The position numbers were made by a program, and so were the translations under genes. Below the pieces are notes generated by a model. It was given only the letters and a program-made list of their open reading frames with translations, had not been told where the DNA came from and did no database searches. From Kordiimonas aestuarii (lineage in GTDB: Bacteria; Pseudomonadota; Alphaproteobacteria; Sphingomonadales; Kordiimonadaceae), in contig NZ_JAOBPP010000020.1 of NCBI RefSeq assembly GCF_025574465.1, positions 62,001-126,000 on the forward strand: 64,000 nt of DNA, read 5' to 3'. Position 1 is the first letter of the stretch, and the number at the start of each line of letters is the position of its first letter. Of this stretch, positions 26,177 through 34,901 are shown piece by piece.

Positions 26177-29100
26177 CTATGTTGCCAGGGATGCCAACTT
26201 GCGGGTGATAGACGCCACGGTCTTGAGCCGTGCGCCGATTTTATCCATGCGAGCGAAGTAAACCAGTTTGTGATCGGGCCTGAGTTTGGCAGTGGCTCCA
26301 GTGGAGGAGATAAATTCAACAAGGCCCGCCGGGTTCGCATATTTGTCGTCCCGGAAGGAGATGGTCACGCCCTTGGCACCCGCCTCAAGCTTTTCAATGC
26401 CTGCACGTTTAGCGTGGCCCTTGATGATCATGATGGCAGCAAGCTGTTTCACTTCACCGGGCAGCGTGCCAAAGCGGTCTATGAGTTCCGCACAGAAGGC
26501 ATCTACGTCTTCACGTGTGTCAAGGTCGGCCAGACGGCGGTATAGCGCCATACGTTGCGTGAGATCAGGCACGTAGCGCTCAGGGATCATGACCGTGGCA
26601 CCCAGATTGATGGTAGGCGACCACTGGGTATCCTCATATTCATCATCCGCACCGCCTGCGCGTGCTTCTGCTACGGCTTCCTCCAGCATTTTCTGGTACA
26701 GCTCAACGCCCACTTCCTTGACGTGGCCGCTTTGCTCGTCGCCCAGCAGGTTACCGGCGCCGCGGATGTCCATATCGTGGCTGGCGATGGTGAAGCCAGC
26801 TCCAAGGGTGTCGAGTGCCTGCAAGACCTGGAGGCGCTTGTCTGCGTTTTCCGTCAGCATGCGGTTGGCGGGTGTAGTGAGGTAGGCATAAGCGCGTGTC
26901 TTGGAACGCCCGACACGCCCCCGCAACTGATAAAGCTGCGCAAGGCCAAACATATCCGCCCGGTGCACCACCATGGTGTTGGCGGTGGGGATGTCGATCC
27001 CGCTTTCAATAATGGTGGTCGACAGCAGTACATCATATTTGCCGTCATAAAAGGCGGTCATGACATCTTCAATGGTTTTGGGCGGCATCTGGCCGTGGCC
27101 GGTGATGAACTTTACCTCCGGCACATGTTCCTTGAGGAAGGTGGCAGCTTCTTCCAGATCAGCGATGCGGGGCACCACATAGAAACTTTTGCCGCCCCGG
27201 TAATGCTCGCGCAGTAGCGCTTCACGCACGACCACAGGGTCAAATGGCAGCACGAAGGTGCGTACGGCAAGGCGGTCAACAGGCGGTGTGGCGATGATCG
27301 ACAGGTCCCTGATGCCGGACATGGCCATCTGAAGCGTACGTGGGATTGGTGTGGCCGTCAGCGTAAGCACATGTACATTAGCCTTCAGTTCCTTGAGCTT
27401 TTCCTTGTGCGCCACGCCAAAATGCTGTTCTTCGTCCACGATCAAAAGGCCCAGTTCCTTGAACTCGATCCCTTTGGCCAAAAGTGCGTGCGTGCCGATG
27501 ACGATATCCAGTGTGCCCAGGCGCATTTCTTCCTTCGTCGCCTTGGCTTCTTTTGCGCCCACAAGGCGGGAAAGCTGCGCCACTCGCACCGGCAGCCCTT
27601 TGAAGCGTTCGGTAAAATTCAGGAAATGCTGGCGCGCAAGCAATGTGGTCGGCGTAACCACCACCACCTGGTGCCCGGCCATGACGGCAAGGAAGGCGGC
27701 CCTGAGCGCTACCTCTGTTTTACCAAAGCCCACATCGCCACAGACAAGTCGGTCCATCGGGCGACCGCTTGACAGATCTGCCGCCACGTCGCCAATGGCG
27801 CGCAGTTGGTCGTCGGTTTCCTGAAACGGGAAGCGCGCGGCAAATTCGTCATAAATGCCTTCGGGTGTCACAATACGCTGGCCTTCGCGCATTTCGCGCT
27901 CGGCCGCCAGTTTGATCAACTGCCCGGCCATCTCGCGGATGCGTTCCTTGGCCTTGGCCTTGCGTGCCTGCCACGCAACACCACCAAGCTTGTCGAGCGC
28001 ACCGCCAGAATCCTCACCGCCAAAGCGCGATAAGACCTCGATATTTTCAACGGGTACATAAAGTTTGTCACCGCCGTGGTAGGTCAACAGCAGGCAGTCG
28101 TGCGCCGCGCCGGATACCGTAACGGTCTCCAACCCCTCAAAGCGACCGATGCCGTGGCTGGCGTGCACGACAAGATCACCCGGCGCCAGCGCGCTGGCTT
28201 CCTTCAGGAAGTTATCGGCGCGTTTGCTGCGCCGTGCCTTGCGAACCAGGCGGTCACCCAGCACGTCCTGCTCGGCGATGATGGCAAGGTCTTTGGTCTC
28301 AAACCCATGCTCAAGTGGCAGCACGGTAACGGCAATGCCGGTCTTGTGCTCGCGCCTGATTTCTTCCCAGTTGTCCGCCAGCCCCACCGGCATCAAACCA
28401 TGGTCTTCCAGCACACCTTTAAGCCGGTCCGCCGCACCTTTGGAGTAGCTTGCAAAAACCACGCGTTTGCCCGCTACACGCAGGGCCTTCACATGGTCGC
28501 GCACGGCGTCATAGACATTAACGTCCTTGGTGTTGCGTTCAGGCCCGAAGTCCCGGCCCTGGCGTGCCTCAAAGCTTACCACATTGATCGCCGGTGGTTC
28601 TTCAAACGGCGTGAAACGGCGCACATTCAACTCCGTCAGCCGGTCATCCCATTCCTCATCGCCAAGATAGAGCTGTGCGCTCGGTACTGGCTTATAGGGC
28701 GGGGAGGTGATGTTTTTGGAGGTTCGGGCAATGTCCCACGCTTCCTTGCGGGCAGTATAATAGTCATCAACCGCCTTGAAACGTTCGGCAGCCGCTTCAT
28801 CGGCCTGATGGTCCAGCGTGAAGACCGGTTCTTCCAGATAGTCAAACAGCGTGGACATCTCATCATGGAAGAAGGGCAGCCAGTGCTCAGCGCCCTGATA
28901 TTTACGCCCTTCGCTGACGGCCTCATACAGAAGGTCATCACCCTTGGCGGGGCCGAAGGTGTTTACATAATTGCGGCGGAAGCGCTCAATACCCGGCAGC
29001 CCCATGGAGAATTCACTCGCGGGCTTGAGATGCAGGCGAGGTGCGGTGCCAGTCGTGCGCTGGTCAAGGGGGTCAAACCGCCGGATGGTGTCAAGCTCGT

Positions 29101-29671
29101 CACCAAAAAAGTCAAGCCTTAGCGGGCTTTCTTCGCCGGGCGGGAAAATATCCAGAAGACCGCCACGCACAGCAAATTCACCCGGCTCCATCACTTGGCC
29201 CGTTCGGTTATAGCCGTTCGAAGCAAGGAAATCCGCGAGCGCCACCATGTCCACTTCGTCGCCGGGTTCCGCGTGGAAGGTAGCGTCTGCCACGGCGCCT
29301 GGCGCTGGTACACGTTGCAGCGCCGCATTCACTGTGGTGATCACCAGAAGCGGCGCTTTCAGGCGGCGGGTGGAAAGGCGCGCCAACGCCGCCATACGCT
29401 TGGCGACAATATCCCCCTGCGGGCTGACCCGGTCATAGGGCAGGCAGTCCCATGCGGGTATCTCGACAACCTCAAGCTTCGGGGCAAAGAAGCGTACCGC
29501 GTTTTTGAGCGCCATCATGCGCCCGTCGTCGCTTGCCACATGCAGCACCGCGCGCTTTGTGTCGCCAAACGCCCGCGCCGCGAGGTCGGCAAGCAGCATG
29601 GCGTCATACCCGCCCGGTACACCGGACGCGATAAGCGGCATTTCAGCGCTGACAAGCTCCTTGAGTTTCAT
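26177..29671 (-). CDS. mfd: Transcription-repair coupling factor
   Basis: Mfd displaces RNA polymerase stalled at lesions and recruits UvrA. The 1164-residue protein has the UvrB-homology N-terminus, the CarD-like polymerase-interacting domain (LAPGDLVVHASHGIGRFEGL, near residue 490), and RecG-type helicase motifs: Walker A VCGDVGFGKTEVAL (near 645), DEEQ in IVDEEQHFGVAHKEK and LTATPIPRTLQMA. The C-terminal TRCF domain is complete. It ends 13 bases upstream-side of sdhE on the same strand. Confidence 0.98.
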   Translation of the reverse strand: MKLKELVSAEMPLIASGVPGGYDAMLLADLAARAFGDTKRAVLHVASDDGRMMALKNAVRFFAPKLEVVEIPAWDCLPYDRVSPQGDIVAKRMAALARLSTRRLKAPLLVITTVNAALQRVPAPGAVADATFHAEPGDEVDMVALADFLASNGYNRTGQVMEPGEFAVRGGLLDIFPPGEESPLRLDFFGDELDTIRRFDPLDQRTTGTAPRLHLKPASEFSMGLPGIERFRRNYVNTFGPAKGDDLLYEAVSEGRKYQGAEHWLPFFHDEMSTLFDYLEEPVFTLDHQADEAAAERFKAVDDYYTARKEAWDIARTSKNITSPPYKPVPSAQLYLGDEEWDDRLTELNVRRFTPFEEPPAINVVSFEARQGRDFGPERNTKDVNVYDAVRDHVKALRVAGKRVVFASYSKGAADRLKGVLEDHGLMPVGLADNWEEIRREHKTGIAVTVLPLEHGFETKDLAIIAEQDVLGDRLVRKARRSKRADNFLKEASALAPGDLVVHASHGIGRFEGLETVTVSGAAHDCLLLTYHGGDKLYVPVENIEVLSRFGGEDSGGALDKLGGVAWQARKAKAKERIREMAGQLIKLAAEREMREGQRIVTPEGIYDEFAARFPFQETDDQLRAIGDVAADLSSGRPMDRLVCGDVGFGKTEVALRAAFLAVMAGHQVVVVTPTTLLARQHFLNFTERFKGLPVRVAQLSRLVGAKEAKATKEEMRLGTLDIVIGTHALLAKGIEFKELGLLIVDEEQHFGVAHKEKLKELKANVHVLTLTATPIPRTLQMAMSGIRDLSIIATPPVDRLAVRTFVLPFDPVVVREALLREHYRGGKSFYVVPRIADLEEAATFLKEHVPEVKFITGHGQMPPKTIEDVMTAFYDGKYDVLLSTTIIESGIDIPTANTMVVHRADMFGLAQLYQLRGRVGRSKTRAYAYLTTPANRMLTENADKRLQVLQALDTLGAGFTIASHDMDIRGAGNLLGDEQSGHVKEVGVELYQKMLEEAVAEARAGGADDEYEDTQWSPTINLGATVMIPERYVPDLTQRMALYRRLADLDTREDVDAFCAELIDRFGTLPGEVKQLAAIMIIKGHAKRAGIEKLEAGAKGVTISFRDDKYANPAGLVEFISSTGATAKLRPDHKLVYFARMDKIGARLKTVASITRKLASLAT

Positions 29672-29683
29672 GGGGTATATGCC

Positions 29684-29986
29684 TCAGCGCGCCTTGAGCG
29701 TCATAAAATCAAGTTTCTGCAGGCGGTCCATCATTGGGCCCGCGAAAGCTTCCGGCACATTTTCGCCCTTGGTAACCCAGCCAAGAATTTCATGGTCCTG
29801 CTCTTCAAACAGGCGTTCGAACCATGCACAGTCTTCGGCGTCAAAAGCATCACCATAAGCGTGGACAAAATTGCCGAAAATGAGGTCCAGTTCCTTGATG
29901 CCCCGGTGCCATGCCCGGAACTTCAGCCGCCGCCTGCGGTTCTCAAGGTCCAAGTCTCGGTGCGGGTCATAGGAAGGTTTCTGCAT
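29684..29986 (-). CDS. sdhE: FAD assembly factor SdhE
   Basis: SdhE helps attach FAD to the succinate dehydrogenase flavoprotein. The 100-residue form starting at 29986 has GAGG eight bases upstream; a GTG 51 bases earlier has no good site. The central motif RRLKFRAWHRGIKELDLIFG contains the RGxxE signature. Upstream of mfd in the same direction, and divergent from recG. Confidence 0.93.
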   Translation of the reverse strand: MQKPSYDPHRDLDLENRRRRLKFRAWHRGIKELDLIFGNFVHAYGDAFDAEDCAWFERLFEEQDHEILGWVTKGENVPEAFAGPMMDRLQKLDFMTLKAR

Positions 29987-30103
29987 GCCTCGTGCCTCTG
30001 TCAGTATGTTTTTGATTGCCCGATTGATGGGCGGCACACCATAAGCTAAGGTCTGGGCTCGTTAAAGCAAAACTTCGCATATTTTCAGGGGGAATGCTGC
30101 CGT

Positions 30104-32188
30104 ATGCGGCCTGAAGCGCTGTTTGATTATTTTGCTGATATTGAACGCCTGCCGGGCATTGGCAAGCGGAACCGGCTGGCGATCGAGAAGCTTGCAGGCA
30201 CGCGCACCCGCGACCTTTTGTTCCATCTGCCCACAGGCCTGATCGACCGCCGCTATCGCCCCACGGCGGCGGTCGCCGCACCCGGCAGTGTGGCCACGCT
30301 TGAGGTAATCGTTGAAGAACACCGCCCGTCCCAGAACCGTCGTGTACCATACCGCGTGGTGTGCCGCGATGCGTCGGCCGAATTGACGCTCGTCTTCTTC
30401 AACGCGCGGGCGGATTACCTGCGCAAGCAATTGCCGGAAGGCGAAGTGCGGCTGATCAGCGGCAAGGTTGAGCATTACCTGAACCAGGTTCAGATGACCC
30501 ACCCGGATTATATAGTTGCACCCGAGAATGCGGCGGAGCTTCCATCGGTGGAAACGGTTTATCCCTTAACAGCAGGCCTGTCGGGCAAGATCCTCAGGAA
30601 AGCCATCCATGCCGCGATTGAAAGCGTGCCGGAACTACCCGAATGGCAGGACCCCAGTGTGATGGCGCGTGAAGCCTGGCCGACCATGCTGGAAGCTGTG
30701 CATGCCATCCATCATCCCGAAGGGCCGGAAGTGCTGGCGCCAGGCAGCAAGCCACGGCGGAGGCTTGCCGCGGATGAACTGCTGGCGAGCCAGCTTGCAC
30801 TAGCTATTGTGCGGGACCGTACCCGGAAAAAAAGGGGTCGGCCCCTCAAGGGTAGCGGCCACATAAGGGAACGCATTCTCGCAGCACTGCCATATAGCCT
30901 GACGGGCGACCAGAAAACGGCGTTGGCGGAGATTGTCACTGATCTGCAGAGCGACCGTGCCATGCTGCGTCTGATGCAGGGCGATGTGGGCAGCGGCAAA
31001 ACCGTGGTGGCGCTGCTGGCCATGGCGGCAGCGGTGGAGGCAGGGGTGCAATGCGCGCTGCTTGCCCCCACCGAAATCCTTGCAAACCAGCATTTGGCAA
31101 CCATTCAGCCGCTAGCGGAGGCCGCAGGGCTGAAGGTTGCGCTGTTGACCGGGCGCTCCAAGGGTAAGGCCCGTAAGACGGTGCTGGAACCGCTGGTTGC
31201 TGGCGAAATTGATATCCTGATCGGTACCCATGCACTCATTCAGGGCGATGTGGAATTCAAGGACTTAGGCTTTGCCATCATTGACGAGCAGCACCGCTTT
31301 GGTGTGCAACAGCGTCTGGCGCTTGCCGCCAAGGCGTCTGCGGGGATTGATGTGCTGGGGATGACTGCCACACCTATCCCGCGCACGCTGACGCTGACGT
31401 CCTATGGGGACCTTGATGTCTCCCGCATCATGGAGAAACCGCCGGGGCGCCTGCCGGTGGATACCCGCGTGGTCGCGCTTGACCGCATCGCGGATGTGGC
31501 GGCAGGTGTGCACCGCGCTGTGCAGGGCGGGGCACGTGCTTATTGGGTGTGCCCGCTTGTGGAAGAAAGCGAACAACTTGATATCGCGGCAGCTGAAGAA
31601 CGCTTCGCCAGTCTTAAAGGCATGTTCGGCCCGCGTGTGGGACTGGTGCACGGCAAGATGAAAGGGCCTGAGAAGGACGACGTCATGGGCCGTTTCCAAC
31701 GCGGCGAATTGAGCGTGCTGGTTTCTACCACGGTGATCGAGGTAGGCGTGAACGTGCCGGAGGCGACGATCATGGTGATTGAGCATGCCGAACGGTTCGG
31801 CCTTGCACAGTTGCACCAGCTTCGCGGCAGGGTCGGGCGCGGCAGCGACAAATCAAGCTGTATCCTCTTGCGCACAAACGAGATTGGCGACGTGGCCCGC
31901 GCACGTCTCAAGATCATGCGTGAAAGCGAAGACGGCTTCCTGATCGCGGAGGAAGACCTACGCCTGCGCGGTGGTGGTGAGATTTTGGGCACAAAGCAAA
32001 GTGGTTTGCCGGAGTTCAGGTTGGTGGATTTCGCCGAGCACGCATCCTTGATCGAGCTTGCCCGCGACGATGCCCGTCTTATCATCAATAAAGATCCGAA
32101 CCTCGAGACAGGCAGGGGGAAGGCGCTTCGCCACCTTCTGTACCTGTTTGAACGCGACGAGGGCGTCCGGCTGATGCAATCAGGCTGA
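30104..32188 (+). CDS. recG: ATP-dependent DNA helicase RecG
   Basis: Remodels stalled replication forks. The 694-residue protein has a wedge/OB domain in the N-terminal third (LPGIGKRNRLAIEKLAG, then LLFHLPTGLIDR), Walker A GDVGSGKTVVALLAM near residue 290, DEQHRFGVQQR as motif II, and the TRG region QLHQLRGRVGRGSD. The recG-mfd-sdhE neighbourhood is common in alphaproteobacteria. Confidence 0.98.
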   Translation: MRPEALFDYFADIERLPGIGKRNRLAIEKLAGTRTRDLLFHLPTGLIDRRYRPTAAVAAPGSVATLEVIVEEHRPSQNRRVPYRVVCRDASAELTLVFFNARADYLRKQLPEGEVRLISGKVEHYLNQVQMTHPDYIVAPENAAELPSVETVYPLTAGLSGKILRKAIHAAIESVPELPEWQDPSVMAREAWPTMLEAVHAIHHPEGPEVLAPGSKPRRRLAADELLASQLALAIVRDRTRKKRGRPLKGSGHIRERILAALPYSLTGDQKTALAEIVTDLQSDRAMLRLMQGDVGSGKTVVALLAMAAAVEAGVQCALLAPTEILANQHLATIQPLAEAAGLKVALLTGRSKGKARKTVLEPLVAGEIDILIGTHALIQGDVEFKDLGFAIIDEQHRFGVQQRLALAAKASAGIDVLGMTATPIPRTLTLTSYGDLDVSRIMEKPPGRLPVDTRVVALDRIADVAAGVHRAVQGGARAYWVCPLVEESEQLDIAAAEERFASLKGMFGPRVGLVHGKMKGPEKDDVMGRFQRGELSVLVSTTVIEVGVNVPEATIMVIEHAERFGLAQLHQLRGRVGRGSDKSSCILLRTNEIGDVARARLKIMRESEDGFLIAEEDLRLRGGGEILGTKQSGLPEFRLVDFAEHASLIELARDDARLIINKDPNLETGRGKALRHLLYLFERDEGVRLMQSG

Positions 32189-32217
32189 AATAACACACCT
32201 GACGCTCCTCGCTTTCT

Positions 32218-33684
32218 CTATGGCAGTCGCAGCAGTTCTGGTTGGCGGCAGCCACGGGCATGCAGCCAGAGAGCTAATGCCAACGCAATGACCCCGCCAA
32301 CAAGAGCACCAAACAACAGTGACTGCAATGCCAGCAGCGAACCAAGCGCGATTAGCACACAGGCGATAGCTGACCAGATGAACATCCATTCCAGAATACG
32401 CAGCGCGCGGCACAGGCTCATATTACATGTTACCGACATGATAGCTTGCAATGCGATAATGGCTGCAAGCCCGATCCCAAGGCCCAACAGCACGGGGACA
32501 AGCGGAGGAAAGGTACTGAAGGCAACGACCCACGCGACGATAAATGCAAACACGAGGATCATCAACGCCGCATAGAGCAGCCCACACAGGCTGAAATTCC
32601 AGTTCCAGTCATCATCATCGTCGTTGCTGCCATTATTGCCGCCATTTCCGGGGCCGTTTCCAGGGCCATCACCCGGCCCATCGTCAGGTTGGTCGTCGGG
32701 CAAGTCGGGGTTTGGGTCCTCAGGTTCAGGTTCCGGTGTCATGGCCTCCCCTTCGGCTGAGGTCAGGTCTACGGCCACCGGGATAGGGGGGCAGCATTCG
32801 CTGGTGTCGGCCACCACCAATACCCGCGTTGTGTCACCCATGCCCTGCAGCTGAAAGCTTTGCTCTGTCTCCGGGCCAGCGTGCACCAGTACACCCTCCA
32901 CCACGTAGGTATATCGTATCTGCTGCCCAACGGGAGACAGTACGCGGATGGTATATTCCCCGCTTTCGAGGTTTTCATAGGGTGGCGCGACGACGGCACC
33001 ATTTTTGCGAATCTCGTAGGTCACCGTATTGGGGCAGGGCCCCGCATGGCGGTCAGGAAAGACAACGGTGCGGGTGACGGGCGGGCACGCCTGTGGAATG
33101 ACGGTCACAGTCAACGATATGACCTCATTCCCTGCAGGAAGATGCACCGTGGTCGGGTTCACGCCGGGGGGAACACTTGGGTTGCCAGCAATCTCCAGCG
33201 TCCAGAATATTTGTGACCCGGGTGGTACGTTGGTGGCGGTGGCGGTGAAGTCACCAGATGGTATGCAGTTGCCTGCCAAGTCCACCGCTTGTCCGGCAAA
33301 TGCGAGGTCAATGTCAACATCACCCGGTTGCGGGCATCGTGGTTCGTCGATCCCCTTGCAGTCAACCGATGTAGTAGCGGTGGTGGTGCATTCAGCACTG
33401 TCAATGCACGTCAGGGTAACAGTGACCCTGTCATTACAGTGCAGCCCTGCAACGGCGTTGTCAAAGCTGGCGCGAAGGTCGCGTGTTTGAAGGCCTGCAT
33501 TGTTACCAACGTTCTGCGATGCGTCTATGTCGCTCTGGAAGATCGGCACGTTCTGGCTGTTGCGTATCTCGACATGGACCCTGCGGCAGGTGCTCTCTAC
33601 GCGCGCAAAGAAGTCAATTTGAAGCGGTAATCCGCCGGGACCAAGATTGGCACCCTTGACCGATATTTGTAGGAATTCACACAT
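32218..33684 (-). CDS. Unrecognised protein: Cys-rich beta-type region, acidic linker, four membrane helices
   Basis: I do not recognise this 488-residue protein. Residues 1-310 look like several beta-sandwich (Ig-like) units with many cysteines (for example HCNDRVTVTLTCIDSAECTT, VIPQACPP, SECCPP). There is no signal peptide. Residues 313-360 are low complexity: Pro/Glu/Asp, then PGDGPGNGPGNGG, then an Asp run. Four membrane helices follow (about 366-390, 394-418, 431-452, 455-475). The start has GGGGGA four bases upstream. It lies 61 bases downstream of the gene for another unknown membrane protein, and the two probably form an operon. Confidence 0.75.
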   Translation of the reverse strand: MCEFLQISVKGANLGPGGLPLQIDFFARVESTCRRVHVEIRNSQNVPIFQSDIDASQNVGNNAGLQTRDLRASFDNAVAGLHCNDRVTVTLTCIDSAECTTTATTSVDCKGIDEPRCPQPGDVDIDLAFAGQAVDLAGNCIPSGDFTATATNVPPGSQIFWTLEIAGNPSVPPGVNPTTVHLPAGNEVISLTVTVIPQACPPVTRTVVFPDRHAGPCPNTVTYEIRKNGAVVAPPYENLESGEYTIRVLSPVGQQIRYTYVVEGVLVHAGPETEQSFQLQGMGDTTRVLVVADTSECCPPIPVAVDLTSAEGEAMTPEPEPEDPNPDLPDDQPDDGPGDGPGNGPGNGGNNGSNDDDDDWNWNFSLCGLLYAALMILVFAFIVAWVVAFSTFPPLVPVLLGLGIGLAAIIALQAIMSVTCNMSLCRALRILEWMFIWSAIACVLIALGSLLALQSLLFGALVGGVIALALALWLHARGCRQPELLRLP

Positions 33685-33745
33685 GGGTTCCCCCTTTTTT
33701 CAATGCATATACTTCAACTGAGCATGCGGGCTCTGGCTTGGGCCC

Positions 33746-34654
33746 TCAAGGCGACCAGATTGGCGTGTAAAACCGGGTGGCGCGTGGCGCGCCGCGGCTT
33801 TCGGCCGTGATCTGACCGATGGCCCGTGCGTCGGCGCCGCCAAAAACCCGTATTTCCTCAATCACGGTAGCAAGGGTAAAAAAGCCGGTCATGGCGGAGT
33901 GGTCCATACTGTGGCCAGCCTCATGTGAGGAAACACTGGCGCCGAGGAAATCACCTGGTGCAATGGCGGGGTTGTTGCCATTCAGTACGGTAAAATTGCC
34001 GTTGCTGAAGGCGGTTGTGCCGCCGCCAAGGGGCGTTCGTATTTCAAGAACGCCAGCCGTGGCGTCAAAGCGGATGGCACCGCGTCCATAATTCGCAAGC
34101 CCCATTGGCCCCAGCACAAGCGCGAGCAGGAAGCCAAAGGCGTTCAATAGCCAGGACACAGGCATGACCCAGGCCATCCAGCCCAGGATGCCTTGATAAA
34201 AGAGATTGTGCCTGATGGGCCGGATCACTGCGAGGGCAGGTGTCACCGCAATAATGGCCAGCGTGAAACTGACTGGCCCCGGCAGCGGAAACGCGGCCCA
34301 GATGACCATGTTAACAGTCGCAGCGGTACCGAAGCCAAACCCGTGCAGGAATAGCTGTTCCGATGTTTCTGCAACGCGACCGGGGAGTGCAGGAAAGACA
34401 AGTGAGCGCTGCCCGAGCACGGTAAAAATCCAGAAGATCAGGACGTTGAACAGCAGATAATAAAGGATACCCAACAGAGTGAGCACCCACAGCGGAGCAT
34501 TGGCCGGGAACACAAAAATGGCAAGCAGTGGCTGCACAACTGGTAGCAGGAAGGAAAAGACGCCCAGTGCGACGTTCTGCATTACAAGAATGTGAAAAAG
34601 TGCGCCGGATATAAGCCCAAAGGCAAGCCCGATAACAAGTCCAACGGCAATCAT
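33746..34654 (-). CDS. Unrecognised multi-pass membrane protein with HEAGH motif
   Basis: A 302-residue protein not matched to a named family. About the first 185 residues form five or six hydrophobic segments. A soluble tail follows with strands (AIRFDATAGVLEIRTP, then a Gly/Asn-rich stretch) and SSHEAGHSMDHS at about 242-253. HEAGH (244-248) fits the HExxH zinc-metalloprotease pattern, with Glu at 266-267 as possible third ligand. If functional, it would be a membrane-anchored metalloprotease. It is the first gene of the pair with the beta-rich protein. Confidence 0.75.
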   Translation of the reverse strand: MIAVGLVIGLAFGLISGALFHILVMQNVALGVFSFLLPVVQPLLAIFVFPANAPLWVLTLLGILYYLLFNVLIFWIFTVLGQRSLVFPALPGRVAETSEQLFLHGFGFGTAATVNMVIWAAFPLPGPVSFTLAIIAVTPALAVIRPIRHNLFYQGILGWMAWVMPVSWLLNAFGFLLALVLGPMGLANYGRGAIRFDATAGVLEIRTPLGGGTTAFSNGNFTVLNGNNPAIAPGDFLGASVSSHEAGHSMDHSAMTGFFTLATVIEEIRVFGGADARAIGQITAESRGAPRATRFYTPIWSP

Positions 34655-34901
34655 GTCATCCCCCTATTGATGATGGTTGATTATCCAGGCAGTCGTATAC
34701 AATTTTAAGAAATGTATAATACATCTATGGGAAGCATTGTACATCCATTCGCCAAACCCGAATTCTTTATAGGTTCGACTCCCGCCGGGGTTACCGCCGA
34801 CAGATCAAGCGGCCTTGCCGAACCTGTACGACGGGTTATCTTTAACCTTGGCAACAACGTGCAGATGGTGCGGGGCGTATCAGCAAGAAGGGAAACCGGG
34901 T

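Noticed and set aside
28076..29122. 348-codon plus-strand frame opposite mfd
   Set aside because: It is antisense to a certain gene, has no ribosome binding site and no family resemblance; long antisense frames are common in GC-rich genes.
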